Source: Hydrogenophaga sp. SL48 (GTDB lineage Bacteria > Pseudomonadota > Gammaproteobacteria > Burkholderiales > Burkholderiaceae_C). From it: a stretch of 64,000 nucleotides of DNA. This document shows positions 10,008 through 18,842 of this stretch, in pieces; position 1 is the first letter of the stretch; each line of letters begins with the position of its first letter. The stretch covers positions 372,001 to 436,000 of the forward strand of contig NZ_CP063400.1 in NCBI RefSeq assembly GCF_021729865.1. Reading direction: 5' to 3'. The notes below the pieces were generated by a model that was not told the DNA's origin, searched no databases, and saw only the letters and a list, made by a program, of their open reading frames with translations. A program made the position numbers and the translations under genes.

Positions 10008-11810
10008 ATGGCCATGCGCTCCCACTATTGCGGTCTGGTGACCGAAGCCCAGCTGGGCCAAACCGTGCAACTTTGCGGCTGGGTCAACCGCCGCCGCGAC
10101 CACGGTGGCGTGATCTTCATCGATCTGCGCGACCGCGAAGGCTATGTGCAGGTGGTCTGCGATCCGGACCGTGCCGACATGTTCAAGACCGCCGAAGACG
10201 TGCGCAACGAGTTCTGCGTGCAGGTCACCGGCCTGGTGCGGGCGCGTCCCGAGGGCACCACCAACGACAACCTGAAGAGCGGCAAGATCGAAATCCTGTG
10301 CCACGAGCTCAAGGTGCTCAACGCTTCGGTGACGCCGCCGTTCCAGCTCGACGACGACAACCTGAGCGAAACCACCCGCCTGACGCACCGCGTGCTCGAC
10401 CTGCGCCGCCCCTACATGCAGAACAACCTGATGCTGCGCTACCGCGTGGCGATGGAAGTGCGCAAGTTCCTCGACGCCAACGGTTTCATCGACATCGAAA
10501 CGCCGATGCTGACCAAGAGCACGCCCGAAGGCGCGCGCGACTACCTGGTGCCCAGCCGCGTGCACGATGGCCACTTCTTCGCGTTGCCGCAAAGCCCTCA
10601 GCTGTTCAAGCAGCTGCTGATGGTGGCCGGCTTTGACCGCTACTACCAGATCACCAAGTGCTTCCGCGACGAAGACCTGCGCGCCGACCGCCAGCCCGAG
10701 TTCACGCAGATCGATATCGAGACCTCGTTCCTGACCGAGGAAGACATCCGCGAGATGTTCCAGGGCATGATCAAGACGGTGTTCCAGAACACCCTGGGCG
10801 TGGACCTGGGCGAGTTCCCCATCATGGCCTACAGCGAAGCCATGCACCGCTTCGGCTCGGACAAGCCCGACCTGCGCGTGAAGATGGAGTTCACCGAGCT
10901 CACCGACGTCATGGCCGACGTGGACTTCAAGGTCTTCAGCGCCCCAGCCCAGATGAAGGGTGGCCGCGTGGTGGCCCTGTGCGTGCGTGGCGGTGCCGAA
11001 ATGCCGCGCAGCGAGATCGATGCCTACACCGAGTTCGTCAAGATCTACGGCGCCAAGGGCCTGGCCTGGATCAAGGTCAACGAACTGGCCAAGGGCAAGG
11101 ACGGCCTGCAGTCGCCCATCGTCAAGAACCTGCACGACAAGGCGATTGCCGAGATCCTGGCCCGCACCGGCGCGCAGGACGGTGACATCCTCTTCTTCGG
11201 CGCCGACAAGGCCAAGATCGTCAACGATGCCATCGGTGCGCTGCGCCTGAAGATCGGCCACAGCGTCCTGGGCAAGAAGAACGGCCTGTTCGAAGACCGC
11301 TGGGCCCCCATGTGGGTGGTCGACTTCCCGATGTTCGAGCACGACGAAGAAGCCGACCGCTGGACCGCCGTGCACCATCCCTTCACCGCGCCGAAGGATG
11401 GCCACGAAGACTGGATGGTCACCGCACCCGAGAAGTGCATCGCCAAGGGCTACGACATGGTGCTCAACGGCTGGGAAATCGGTGGCGGCTCCGTCCGCAT
11501 CCACACCGCGGCTGTGCAGCAGAAGGTGTTCGACGCGCTCAAGATCACGCCCGAAGAAGCCCAGCTCAAGTTCGGCTTCCTGCTCGACGCGCTGCAGTAC
11601 GGCGCGCCCCCGCACGGCGGCCTGGCCTTCGGCCTGGACCGCATCGTCACGCTGATGACCGGCGCCGAGTCCATCCGCGACGTGATCGCCTTCCCCAAGA
11701 CCCAGCGCGCCCAGTGTCTGCTGACACAGGCGCCATCGCTGGTGGATGAAAAGCAGCTGCGCGAACTGCACATTCGCCTGCGCAACGTGGATCTGGCCAA
11801 GCCGGCCTGA
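10008..11810 (+). CDS. aspS: Aspartate--tRNA ligase
   Basis: 600 residues, the full bacterial length. Class II synthetase: OB-fold anticodon-binding domain first ([20 protein letters not shown]), then the catalytic core with motif 2-like [18 protein letters not shown], the bacterial GAD insertion (about 290-420), and motif 3 with [11 protein letters not shown] near the end. It charges tRNA-Asp; in many betaproteobacteria this enzyme is non-discriminating and also supplies Asn-tRNA through GatCAB, which cannot be decided here. A strong hairpin terminator follows. Confidence 0.97.
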   Translation: MAMRSHYCGLVTEAQLGQTVQLCGWVNRRRDHGGVIFIDLRDREGYVQVVCDPDRADMFKTAEDVRNEFCVQVTGLVRARPEGTTNDNLKSGKIEILCHELKVLNASVTPPFQLDDDNLSETTRLTHRVLDLRRPYMQNNLMLRYRVAMEVRKFLDANGFIDIETPMLTKSTPEGARDYLVPSRVHDGHFFALPQSPQLFKQLLMVAGFDRYYQITKCFRDEDLRADRQPEFTQIDIETSFLTEEDIREMFQGMIKTVFQNTLGVDLGEFPIMAYSEAMHRFGSDKPDLRVKMEFTELTDVMADVDFKVFSAPAQMKGGRVVALCVRGGAEMPRSEIDAYTEFVKIYGAKGLAWIKVNELAKGKDGLQSPIVKNLHDKAIAEILARTGAQDGDILFFGADKAKIVNDAIGALRLKIGHSVLGKKNGLFEDRWAPMWVVDFPMFEHDEEADRWTAVHHPFTAPKDGHEDWMVTAPEKCIAKGYDMVLNGWEIGGGSVRIHTAAVQQKVFDALKITPEEAQLKFGFLLDALQYGAPPHGGLAFGLDRIVTLMTGAESIRDVIAFPKTQRAQCLLTQAPSLVDEKQLRELHIRLRNVDLAKPA

Positions 11811-11831
11811 TCGCCGAAGGCGGCAGAATGC

Positions 11832-11860
11832 AAGGGCGCTGGTTCAGCGCCCTTTTTCTT
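11832..11860 (+). terminator. Rho-independent terminator after aspS
   Basis: A 10-base stem (AAGGGCGCTG / CAGCGCCCTT) with a three-base loop is followed by a T-rich run (TTTTTCTTT). It lies 21 bases after the aspS stop and just ahead of nudB, so nudB needs its own promoter or read-through. Confidence 0.85.
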
Positions 11861-11876
11861 TGTCTGGACCTGCCCG

Positions 11877-12338
11877 ATGAGCTCGAACCGCCGCTTCAAG
11901 ATCCCGTTGTCCGTGCTGGTGGTGATCCACACCCCGGCGCTGGAGGTGTTGCTGATCGAGCGGGCCGACGCCCCCGGCTTTTGGCAGTCTGTGACCGGCT
12001 CCAAAGACCATGTGAACGAGTCGTTCGAAGCCACGGCGGTGCGGGAGGTGTTCGAGGAAACCGGTCTGGACGCCGGCGCACCGCACCATGTGCTGCGCGA
12101 CTGGGCGCTGGAAAACGTGTACGAGATCTATCCGCAATGGCGCCACCGTTACGCGCCAGGGGTCGTGCACAACACCGAGCACCTGTTTGGCCTCCGTGTG
12201 CCGAGCGCACTGCCCGTTCGGCTGAATCCGAGGGAACACCGTGCGCAGGTGTGGTTGCCGTGGAGGGTTGCGGCAGATCGGTGCTTCTCCCCGTCCAATG
12301 CAGAAGCCATCCTGAACCTGCCCTTTTTTCAGCACTGA
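11877..12338 (+). CDS. nudB: Dihydroneopterin triphosphate diphosphatase NudB
   Basis: 153 residues. Nudix hydrolase that removes pyrophosphate from dihydroneopterin triphosphate, the step after GTP cyclohydrolase I in folate synthesis. The Nudix box reads GSKDHVNESFEATAVREVFE then ETGL, with one residue more than usual between the first Gly and first Glu. FWQSVTGS before the box and the late NPREHRAQVWLPW support NudB rather than another Nudix. folE lies about 2.5 kb downstream. The 218 bases that follow hold no recognisable gene or RNA. Confidence 0.88.
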   Translation: MSSNRRFKIPLSVLVVIHTPALEVLLIERADAPGFWQSVTGSKDHVNESFEATAVREVFEETGLDAGAPHHVLRDWALENVYEIYPQWRHRYAPGVVHNTEHLFGLRVPSALPVRLNPREHRAQVWLPWRVAADRCFSPSNAEAILNLPFFQH

Positions 12339-12556
12339 CGTGCTTTCGTGGACGGGTGTTCTTGGGAGGCCGGTCGCGAAAGATGTCGAGGTCTGGAAGA
12401 TGCGGCCTGCGAGGGCAGGGGGCGCAGCCAGGTGGTGTGCGATGCCTTGTCCCGGGGTGCCTCTCGCTGGACGAACCACTGGAGCGACCCCTCGTTGCGA
12501 TGGCGGACCCCGCGCACCACCCATCGGTGCCGTTCACCCGTGCGATCATTGAGCGC

Positions 12557-13285
12557 ATGAGCATTCTGCGCATCGCGACGTACAACATCCACAAAGGCGT
12601 GCAGGGTCTGGGCCTGGCACGCCGGCTGGAGATCCACAACCTGGCCCACGCGGTCGAGCAGTTCGATGCCGACATCGTCTGCCTCCAGGAGGTGCGCCGA
12701 CACCACCGCAAGCTGGAAAAACACTTCACCCGCTGGCCCGATCTGGACCAGGCCGGCTACCTGTCGCCCGAGGGCTACGAGTCGGTCTACCGCACCAACG
12801 CGGTGACGCGCCACGGCGAGCACGGCAACGCCCTGCTGTCGCGCTGGCCGGTGCTGGACACGCGCCATTCCGACGTGTCAGACCACCGCTTCGAGCAGCG
12901 TGGTCTGCTGCATGTGCAGCTGCTGGTGGAAGGGAAAGAGGTGCACGTGGTGGTGGTGCATTTCGGCCTGATCCACGCCAGCCGCGAGCGGCAGGTGGAG
13001 CGCCTCGGCCGTTACATCGCGAGCGATGTGCCGCCCGGCGCGCCGCTCATCGTGGCGGGTGATTTCAACGACTGGGGTGCCCAGCTGCTCAAGCCCATGG
13101 CGGCGCTGGACCTGCGCACCTTCGACGGTATCCGCCTGCCCACCTACCCGTCCCGCCTGCCGCTGTTGCACATGGACCGCATTTACGCGCGTGGGCTCCA
13201 TCCTGTCAGTGCACACGTGCCGCATGGTCGCGCCTGGGCGCGCATGTCCGACCACCTGCCTCTGATCGCCGAGCTGGAGCTGTGA
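12557..13285 (+). CDS. Endonuclease/exonuclease/phosphatase family protein
   Basis: 242 residues from ATG 12557; the frame is open far upstream but similarity starts here. EEP-fold metal-dependent phosphoesterase motifs appear in order: TYNIHKGV, CLQEVRR, the central HFGLIHASRERQ, AGDFNDWG, MDRIYARG and the terminal SDHLPL. In Burkholderiales such a gene regularly sits directly before clsB, as here with a 4-base overlap, suggesting a role in phospholipid turnover, though the substrate is unproven. Confidence 0.88.
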   Translation: MSILRIATYNIHKGVQGLGLARRLEIHNLAHAVEQFDADIVCLQEVRRHHRKLEKHFTRWPDLDQAGYLSPEGYESVYRTNAVTRHGEHGNALLSRWPVLDTRHSDVSDHRFEQRGLLHVQLLVEGKEVHVVVVHFGLIHASRERQVERLGRYIASDVPPGAPLIVAGDFNDWGAQLLKPMAALDLRTFDGIRLPTYPSRLPLLHMDRIYARGLHPVSAHVPHGRAWARMSDHLPLIAELEL

Positions 13286-14601
13286 CAACCGCCGCCGATC
13301 CCCCTGAGCGCACCGGGCCGGCCATTCCGCGACCGGGTCACCAGCTCCTGCTGCTGGAAGGGGGCACGGCGCTGTTTCCCGCGCTGGTGGAGGCGATGGA
13401 CGCCGCGCGCCGGGTGATCCATCTCGAGACCTACATTTTCGAGTTCGCCGGTTCGGCGCTCAGCGTGGCCGAGGCCCTGGAGCGTGCGGCCCGGCGGGGC
13501 GTGCTGGTGCGGCTGGTGGTCGATGGCGTCGGGACGCCGAAGGTGCCGCTGGAATGGCAGCAGCGATTTGCCCAGGCGGGCGTGCGTTGGCGGGTGTACT
13601 CGCCGCTGGGGCGCCTGGGCTTGCTGATCCCGAGTCGCTGGCGCCGGTTGCACCGCAAGCTCTGTGTGGTGGATGGCACCGTCGGTTTCTGTGGCGGCAT
13701 CAACCTCATCGACGATTGTGACGACGTGGCGCTGGGCCGCCTGAAGGTGCCGCGGCTGGATTTCTCGCTGCGCGTGGCCGGCCCCCTCGTGGACGACATG
13801 GTGGAGACCATGGAACAGCTCTGGTGGCGCCTGCAGGCGGTGCGCCGGGCCCGCCAGCGGGAATTCAAGGCGGCCTGGGATGCCTTGCGCGAGACCCTGC
13901 CCGTGGGGGACTTCTCGCGCCTGCTCAAGAAGATCGAGGTGTTCACCGCCCTCGCGCCCCGCGCCAAGGGGAACGCCGAGGGCAATGAGGCCGCACCGTT
14001 TCCCGACGGGCCGATGGGCGTGAACGACGCGCGTGCCGCGCTGCTGTTGCGCGACAACGTCAGCCACCGGCACGACATCGAGCGCGCCTACCTCAAGGCG
14101 CTGGGCGCTGCCCGCCACGACATCGTGATCGCCAACGCCTATTTCGTTCCCGGCCGCCGCCTGCGCCGGGCGCTCACCATGGCCACCGCGCGTGGTGTGC
14201 GCGTGCGCCTGCTGCTGCAGGGGCGCTACGAAAACTTCTTCCAGTACCGATCCGCCCGGCCGGTGTACCAGGAGCTGCTGGACGCGGGCATCGACATCCG
14301 CGAGTACGCGCCCAGCGCGCTGCACGCGAAGGTGGCGGTGGTGGACCGCACCTGGGCGACGGTGGGCTCGACCAATCTCGATCCGCTCTCGCTGCTGCTG
14401 GCCCGCGAGGCCAACGTCATGACCACCGACCGGCGTTTTGCCCAGCTGCTGCACCAGCGGCTGGACGCGTTGGTCGAGCACGCCGGGCACAAGCTCGACG
14501 CCGCATCGCTCGGGCTGCGTCCCTGGTACCAGCGGGCACTGGACCGGTTCGCCTTCGGCGTGATGCGGGCCTTGTTGTTTGTGACGGGGCACCGGTATTG
14601 A
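13282..14601 (+). CDS. clsB: Cardiolipin synthase ClsB
   Basis: 439 residues with a GTG start that overlaps the upstream stop (GTGA). Phospholipase D superfamily: two HxK motifs, LHRKLCVVDGTVGFCGGINL near residue 130 and LHAKVAVVDRTWATVGSTNL near residue 350, each followed by the conserved Asp and Gly-Asn. ClsB condenses phosphatidylglycerol to cardiolipin at the inner membrane. The C-terminal YQRALDRFAFGVMRALLFV is hydrophobic and membrane-associated. The gene ends directly at a copy of the triple-hairpin repeat. Confidence 0.92.
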   Translation: MTTAADPPERTGPAIPRPGHQLLLLEGGTALFPALVEAMDAARRVIHLETYIFEFAGSALSVAEALERAARRGVLVRLVVDGVGTPKVPLEWQQRFAQAGVRWRVYSPLGRLGLLIPSRWRRLHRKLCVVDGTVGFCGGINLIDDCDDVALGRLKVPRLDFSLRVAGPLVDDMVETMEQLWWRLQAVRRARQREFKAAWDALRETLPVGDFSRLLKKIEVFTALAPRAKGNAEGNEAAPFPDGPMGVNDARAALLLRDNVSHRHDIERAYLKALGAARHDIVIANAYFVPGRRLRRALTMATARGVRVRLLLQGRYENFFQYRSARPVYQELLDAGIDIREYAPSALHAKVAVVDRTWATVGSTNLDPLSLLLAREANVMTTDRRFAQLLHQRLDALVEHAGHKLDAASLGLRPWYQRALDRFAFGVMRALLFVTGHRY

Positions 14602-14680
14602 CCCCCCCGCCGCGCTGCGCGCGACCCCCCGAGGGGGCAACGCTGGCGGCCCGGCCAAGCCGGTTTCGCGGCGTTCTGGG
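14602..14680 (+). repeat. Stop-adjacent triple-hairpin repeat, copy A
   Basis: Starts on the base after the clsB stop. Three hairpins in series: GCGC-TGC-GCGC, a CCCCC/GGGGG stem, and CCGGC-CAA-GCCGG. The same order recurs in copies B, C, D and E. A weaker GCACTTC/GGAGTGC hairpin followed by TTTT lies about 10 bases further on and may act as the clsB terminator. The gap up to folE holds nothing else recognised. Confidence 0.7.
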
Positions 14681-14814
14681 TTGGGGCACTTCACGCCGGG
14701 GAGTGCTTTTCGGCTCGCCACTTCGTGTTGCCAAGACCCCTGGCCGGCGCCTGGTATTCGGGGCTTTGGGGGCCGGTGTTAGCATGCCTGATGCTCATGA
14801 AAACCGAACCTGAC

Positions 14815-15525
14815 ATGACCCCTGCCACCCCTTCTGACGACGACCAGGGCGTGCCCATGTCCGTCAAGATCCGCGAGCGCGTCCAGGCCGCTCGCCGCCG
14901 TTTCCACTCCAACGACAACATCGCCGAGTTCATCCAGCCCGGTGAGCTGGACCAGCTGCTGGAGGAGGTCACGGTCAAGATGCAGGGCGTGCTCGACAGC
15001 ATGGTGATCGACACGCAGAACGACCACAACACCGGCGACACCGCGCGCCGCGTGGCCAAGATGTACCTGAAAGAGGTGTTCAACGGCCGCTACGTCAAGG
15101 GCCCGGCCGTCACCGAGTTCCCCAACGCCGAGCACCTCAACGAGCTGATGATCGTCGGCCCGATCACCGTGCGCAGCGCCTGCAGCCACCACTTCTGCCC
15201 GGTCATCGGCAAGATCTGGATCGGCGTCATGCCCAACGAGCACACCAACGTGATCGGCCTCTCGAAGTACGCGCGCCTGGCCGAGTGGATCATGGGCCGC
15301 CCGCAGATCCAGGAAGAGGCCGTGGTGCAACTGGCCGACCTGATCCAGGAAAAGACCCAGCCCGACGGCCTGGCCATCGTCATGGAGGCCAGCCACTACT
15401 GCATGGCCTGGCGCGGTGTGAAGGACATGGACAGCAAGATGATCAACTCGGTCATGCGCGGCGTGTTCCTCAAGGACCCCAACCTGCGCCGCGAATTCCT
15501 CTCCCTCATTCCCCGCAAATCCTGA
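14815..15525 (+). CDS. folE: GTP cyclohydrolase I FolE
   Basis: 236 residues from ATG 14815; in-frame ATGs at 14791 and 14797 are alternatives because none has a clear ribosome site. It converts GTP to dihydroneopterin triphosphate, the first pterin/folate step. Recognised by NDHNTGDTARRVAKMYLKE, the zinc and active-site stretch VRSACSHHFCPVIGKIWIG, LSKYARLAEW and the late SHYCMAWRGVKD. The zinc-type cysteines are present, so it is the classical type IA enzyme. A BLUF photoreceptor gene begins only 10 bases after its stop. Confidence 0.95.
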   Translation: MTPATPSDDDQGVPMSVKIRERVQAARRRFHSNDNIAEFIQPGELDQLLEEVTVKMQGVLDSMVIDTQNDHNTGDTARRVAKMYLKEVFNGRYVKGPAVTEFPNAEHLNELMIVGPITVRSACSHHFCPVIGKIWIGVMPNEHTNVIGLSKYARLAEWIMGRPQIQEEAVVQLADLIQEKTQPDGLAIVMEASHYCMAWRGVKDMDSKMINSVMRGVFLKDPNLRREFLSLIPRKS

Positions 15526-15535
15526 AGAACACACC

Positions 15536-15961
15536 ATGCTGGTCCGTCTGCTTTACGTCAGCCGAGCGATCGACAAAGATTGCTCCAAGGCCATCGAGTC
15601 CATCCTCGAAACCTCCCGCTCGCACAACATGGGCAACGGCATCACCGGCGTGCTGTGTTACGGCGGTGGCGTGTTCCTCCAGGCCATCGAGGGCGGCCGC
15701 AACGCGGTCAATACGCTTTACAACCACATCGCGGCCGACCAGCGCCACACCGACGTGGTGCTGCTGCACTACGAAGAAATCACCGAACGCCGTTTCGGTG
15801 GCTGGACCATGGGGCAGGTCAATCTCTCCAAGCTCAACACCTCCATCGTGCTGAAATATTCCGAGCGCCCCGAATTCGACCCGTACGGCGTGTCGGGCAA
15901 GGTCTCGCTGGCCCTGCTGGAAGAATTGATGGCCACCGCCTCGATCATCGGAAGGGCTTGA
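15536..15961 (+). CDS. BLUF-domain blue-light photoreceptor (stand-alone)
   Basis: 141 residues, a short BLUF protein with no output domain. The flavin-sensing residues are all present: Tyr7 in LLYVSRA, Asn31 in SHNMGNGITG, Gln49 in FLQAIEGG, and Trp90 in FGGWTMG. Known chemistry of the family: FAD bound by this domain rearranges its hydrogen bonds with Tyr and Gln on blue light. Such short BLUF proteins act by binding a partner (for example PixD, YcgF-like systems). Only 10 bases separate it from folE, so both are probably one transcript. Copy B of the repeat follows its stop. Confidence 0.93.
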   Translation: MLVRLLYVSRAIDKDCSKAIESILETSRSHNMGNGITGVLCYGGGVFLQAIEGGRNAVNTLYNHIAADQRHTDVVLLHYEEITERRFGGWTMGQVNLSKLNTSIVLKYSERPEFDPYGVSGKVSLALLEELMATASIIGRA

Positions 15962-15964
15962 GGC

Positions 15965-16070
15965 TCTCCCCCCTGCGCCGCTGCGCGGCTTCCCCCCTCT
16001 CTGGCGCGCCTGCGGCGCTGGGAGGGGGGACGGCACCTGGGGCCGGCAGAGCCGGACCCTCGGTGCCTCC
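15965..16070 (+). repeat. Stop-adjacent triple-hairpin repeat, copy B (expanded)
   Basis: Begins 4 bases after the BLUF stop. It retains GCCGC-TGC-GCGGC and CCGGC-AGA-GCCGG, while the middle CCCCCC/GGGGGG stem has a longer loop that itself carries a GGCGC/GCGCC-type fold. The most divergent copy of the five. Confidence 0.55.
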
Positions 16071-16094
16071 GGATGGGGCCTCGCGCGCTGCGGT

Positions 16095-16976
16095 ATGTCG
16101 CTGACCGCGTTCGGTCTCATCGTGCTCGCCGGCCTGATCCACGCGGGCTGGAACATCGTGGCCAAGAAGGCCGGTGGCGACGCGCGTTTCGCTTTCTTCA
16201 CGGCCTTCATCATGATGGGCCTCTGGGCGCCGCTGGGCTGGTGGTTGGGGCGCGGCGTGGTGGCGAACTGGGGCACGGTCGAGTGGTCGCTGGTGGTGGC
16301 CTCCGGCGTGCTGCACGTCTTCTATTACGTGATCCTGCTGCGCGGCTACCGCAAGGCCGACCTGACCGTGGTCTACCCGCTGGCGCGCGGCTCGGGTCCG
16401 CTGCTGTCCTCGCTGGTCGCCATCGTGTTCCTGGGCGAGCGCATCTCCGCGCTGGGCGTGGCCGGTATCGCGGGCGTGGTGGGTGGCGTGTTCCTGATCG
16501 CGGGCGGCCCCGGCCTGCTGCGCGCGGCACGCGACCCGGCCGCGCGGCGGCGGGTGCACAAAGGCATGGTCTACGGCGTGCTCACTGGCGCCTTCATCGC
16601 CGCCTACACGGTGGTCGACGGTTATGCGGTGCGCTGGGTGCTGATGTCGCCCATCCTCTTGGACTACATGGGCAACTTCGTGCGCGTGGCGCTGCTCGCG
16701 CCCAGCGTGCTGCGCGACCGGGCCACCGCCTGGCGGCTCTGGCAGCAGCAATGGCGCCACGCGCTGATGGTCGCGGCGTTCAGCCCGGTGGCCTATGTGC
16801 TGGTGCTGTACGCGATGCAGGAGGCGCCGCTGTCGCACGTGGCACCCGCGCGCGAGGTGTCGATGCTGTTCGCCGCGTTGCTGGGCGGGCATTTGCTGGG
16901 TGAGGGCGAACGCGGCTCGCGCGTGCTGGGGGCGCTGTGCATCGCCGGCGGTGTGGTGGCCCTGGGCCTGGGATGA
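16095..16976 (+). CDS. EamA-type drug/metabolite transporter
   Basis: 293 residues, ten predicted hydrophobic helices in two five-helix EamA repeats. Landmarks are LIHAGWNIVAKKAGGD near the start, YYVILLRGYRKADLTVVYPLARGSGPLL at the end of repeat one, and APAREVSMLFAALLGGHLLGEG in repeat two. DMT proteins move small metabolites out of (or into) the cell; the substrate cannot be read from the sequence. The stop overlaps the DUF429 start, so the two are co-translated. Confidence 0.88.
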   Translation: MSLTAFGLIVLAGLIHAGWNIVAKKAGGDARFAFFTAFIMMGLWAPLGWWLGRGVVANWGTVEWSLVVASGVLHVFYYVILLRGYRKADLTVVYPLARGSGPLLSSLVAIVFLGERISALGVAGIAGVVGGVFLIAGGPGLLRAARDPAARRRVHKGMVYGVLTGAFIAAYTVVDGYAVRWVLMSPILLDYMGNFVRVALLAPSVLRDRATAWRLWQQQWRHALMVAAFSPVAYVLVLYAMQEAPLSHVAPAREVSMLFAALLGGHLLGEGERGSRVLGALCIAGGVVALGLG

Positions 16977-17830
16977 GCGCAATGACCACCCCACACACCA
17001 CCCTGCTGGGCTGTGACTTCACGAGCGCACCTTCGCGACGCAAGCCCGTCACACTCGCCGTCGGCCACCACGACCGCGGTCGCGTTCTGCTCGATGCCCT
17101 GGAAACCTTCGACACGCTGGACGCCTGGCAGGCGCGGCTGGCGCAGGCCACCGACGGTGGCTGGGTCGGCGGGTTTGACCTGCCCTTCGGCCTGCCGCGC
17201 GAGCTGGTGCAGGCGCTCGGCTGGCCCACCGACTGGCTGCCCTGCATGCGGCACTACGCCAGCTTGTCGCGCGAGCAGGTCCGCGACACCTTCGCCGCGT
17301 TCTGCGACGCCCGGCCGGTGGGCGGCAAGTTCGCGCACCGCGCCACCGACGGCCCGGCGGGCTCCAGCCCGAGCATGAAGTGGGTCAACCCGCCGGTGGC
17401 CTTCATGCTGCACGCGGGCGTGCCCCGCCTGATCGAGGCGGGCGTCACGCTGCCCGGCCTGCACGGCGGTGATCCGCGTCGCGTCGCGCTCGAGGCCTAC
17501 CCTGGCCTGCTGGCGCGCAGTGTGCTGGGCGCCACCAGCTACAAGAGCGACGACAAGGCCAAGCAGACACCCGAGCGGCTGATCGCCCGCAAGACGCTGG
17601 TCAACGCGCTGGAAAACGGGCTGGCGCCGCTGTTGCAGGCGGCCGGCCTGCGCCTCAAGCTCAGCCACGCGCAACGCGACGCCCTGGCCGACGACGCCAG
17701 CGGCGACCGCCTCGACGCCGTGCTCTGCCTGCTGCAGGCCGCCTGGGCGCAGTGGGAGCACGAGGCCGGTCACCCCCGCTTCGGCCTGCCCGAATTCGAC
17801 CCGCTCGAAGGCTGGATCGTGACCGCTTGA
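16973..17830 (+). CDS. DUF429 domain protein (predicted RNase H-like nuclease)
   Basis: 285 residues starting with an ATGA overlap with the upstream transporter. The start LLGCDFTSAPSRRKPVTLA with a first-strand Asp, GGFDLPFGLPRELV in the middle, RVALEAYPGLLAR and the late DRLDAVLCLLQAAWA fit DUF429, predicted to have an RNase H-like fold with acidic catalytic residues. No member of this exact group has a settled function. It ends 8 bases before repeat copy C. Confidence 0.82.
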   Translation: MSAMTTPHTTLLGCDFTSAPSRRKPVTLAVGHHDRGRVLLDALETFDTLDAWQARLAQATDGGWVGGFDLPFGLPRELVQALGWPTDWLPCMRHYASLSREQVRDTFAAFCDARPVGGKFAHRATDGPAGSSPSMKWVNPPVAFMLHAGVPRLIEAGVTLPGLHGGDPRRVALEAYPGLLARSVLGATSYKSDDKAKQTPERLIARKTLVNALENGLAPLLQAAGLRLKLSHAQRDALADDASGDRLDAVLCLLQAAWAQWEHEAGHPRFGLPEFDPLEGWIVTA

Positions 17831-17838
17831 CGTGACGC

Positions 17839-17920
17839 ACCCCCGCCGCGCTTCGCGCGACCCCCTCCAGGGGGCGGCACTGGCCGTCCGGCAGAGCCGG
17901 CCCGGCGGTGCCCTGGGTGG
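17839..17920 (+). repeat. Stop-adjacent triple-hairpin repeat, copy C (best preserved)
   Basis: Three successive hairpins: GCGC-TTC-GCGC, CCCCC-TCCA-GGGGG and CCGGC-AGA-GCCGG, followed by a CGGCGGTGCCCTGG tail shared with copy D. Begins 8 bases after the DUF429 stop. Confidence 0.75.
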
Positions 17921-17980
17921 AGCCGTTTCATGCGCAGTGACCAGGGTCTTTCAGCGCCGCAACGGGTATCCTTGCAGCCC

Positions 17981-18469
17981 ATGAAAACGCCCGAATCCCC
18001 CGCTTTGCCCGCCGACCTGCGCTTCGCTTTCGTCGAAGCCTCGTGGCACGCCGACATCGTCCACCAGGCGCGCGACGCCTTCTTTGCGCGCATGGCCGAA
18101 GGCGGTGTGGCTGCTGAACGCATCGACGTGTTCGACGTGCCCGGCGCGTTCGAAATCCCCTTGCACGCCCAGCGCCTGGCGCGCTCGGGGCGCTACGCCG
18201 CCATCGTGGGCAGCGCGCTGGTGGTGGACGACGGCATCTACCGTTTCGACTTCCTCTCGCAGACCGTGCTGCAGGCGCTGATGGACGTGCAGCTCGACAC
18301 CGGGGTGCCCCTGATCTCGGCCGTGCTCACGCCCCACCATTTCCACGAACATGCCGAACACCGCAAGTACTTCCAGCGCCACTTTGCGGTCAAAGGCACC
18401 GAGGCCGCCGAGGCCTGCCTGCAGACCGTGGCCGGGCTGCAGCGACTCGGTTCGACGCTGTCTTCCTGA
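17981..18469 (+). CDS. ribH: 6,7-dimethyl-8-ribityllumazine synthase, RibH2 type
   Basis: 162 residues. Lumazine synthase makes the direct precursor of riboflavin. The sequence is of the RibH2 class known from Brucella and rhizobia: EASWHADIVHQARDAF, VFDVPGAFEIPLHAQ, GRYAAIVGSALVV and LTPHHFHEHAEH. One change stands out: where RibH2 enzymes have YRHDF or similar, this protein has YRFDF, so the histidine thought to aid catalysis is Phe89. ATG 17981 is the start that matches family length. No FMN (RFN) riboswitch was recognised in front of it. Confidence 0.9.
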   Translation: MKTPESPALPADLRFAFVEASWHADIVHQARDAFFARMAEGGVAAERIDVFDVPGAFEIPLHAQRLARSGRYAAIVGSALVVDDGIYRFDFLSQTVLQALMDVQLDTGVPLISAVLTPHHFHEHAEHRKYFQRHFAVKGTEAAEACLQTVAGLQRLGSTLSS

Positions 18470-18485
18470 AGGGCGGGCACACACG

Positions 18486-18839
18486 ATGACATCGACCGTC
18501 TTTTGTGTGCTCGGCCTGGCCCTGCTGGTGGGTGGTGCCCGAGCTGCGGACGTCTGTGAGCCGCTGCGGGAGCAGATCGAGTTTCAGATCGCCGGCACCG
18601 GTGCCACCGGCTTTGCGGTGATGGTGGTGGACGCCGACGCCGAGGTGGCCGGCAAGGTGGTGGGCACCTGCGCCCAGGGTTCGCGCAAGCTGGTCTATGT
18701 GCGGGGGGGCAGCGCGAGCACCCGACCCGTCCGGCCCGTGGCGGCGCCGGTGCCGCCAGCGCGCGGCAACGACGCCCACATCATCACCGAGTGCCGCGAC
18801 GGCACGGTGGTGCGCGGCAACGCGACCTGTAAACCGTGA
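18486..18839 (+). CDS. DUF1161 family small exported protein
   Basis: 117 residues. A signal peptide (VFCVLGLALLVGGARA, cleavage likely before ADVCEPL) precedes a DUF1161 domain: CEPLREQIEFQIAGTGATGF, VVDADAEVAGKVVGTC and SRKLVYVRGG. Two cysteines in the mature domain probably form a disulfide, and two more lie in the tail (TECRDGTVVRGNATC), which is an extension after a Pro/Ala/Arg-rich linker. Periplasmic location is likely; the function is unknown. It begins 16 bases after ribH. Confidence 0.82.
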   Translation: MTSTVFCVLGLALLVGGARAADVCEPLREQIEFQIAGTGATGFAVMVVDADAEVAGKVVGTCAQGSRKLVYVRGGSASTRPVRPVAAPVPPARGNDAHIITECRDGTVVRGNATCKP

Positions 18840-18842
18840 ACC

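Noticed and set aside
9024..11771. A 915-codon minus-strand open frame opposite aspS
   Set aside because: High GC creates long antisense frames. The translation has histidine/leucine/glutamine-rich composition without family similarity, while the plus strand is clearly aspS.
12339..12556. Short open frames between nudB and the endonuclease gene
   Set aside because: No ribosome site, no similarity, and open in several frames because of GC; left as a non-coding gap. It was examined for tRNA and repeat cores and showed none.
17831..17980. FMN (RFN) riboswitch before ribH
   Set aside because: The conserved RFN core was not recognised; the gap holds repeat copy C.
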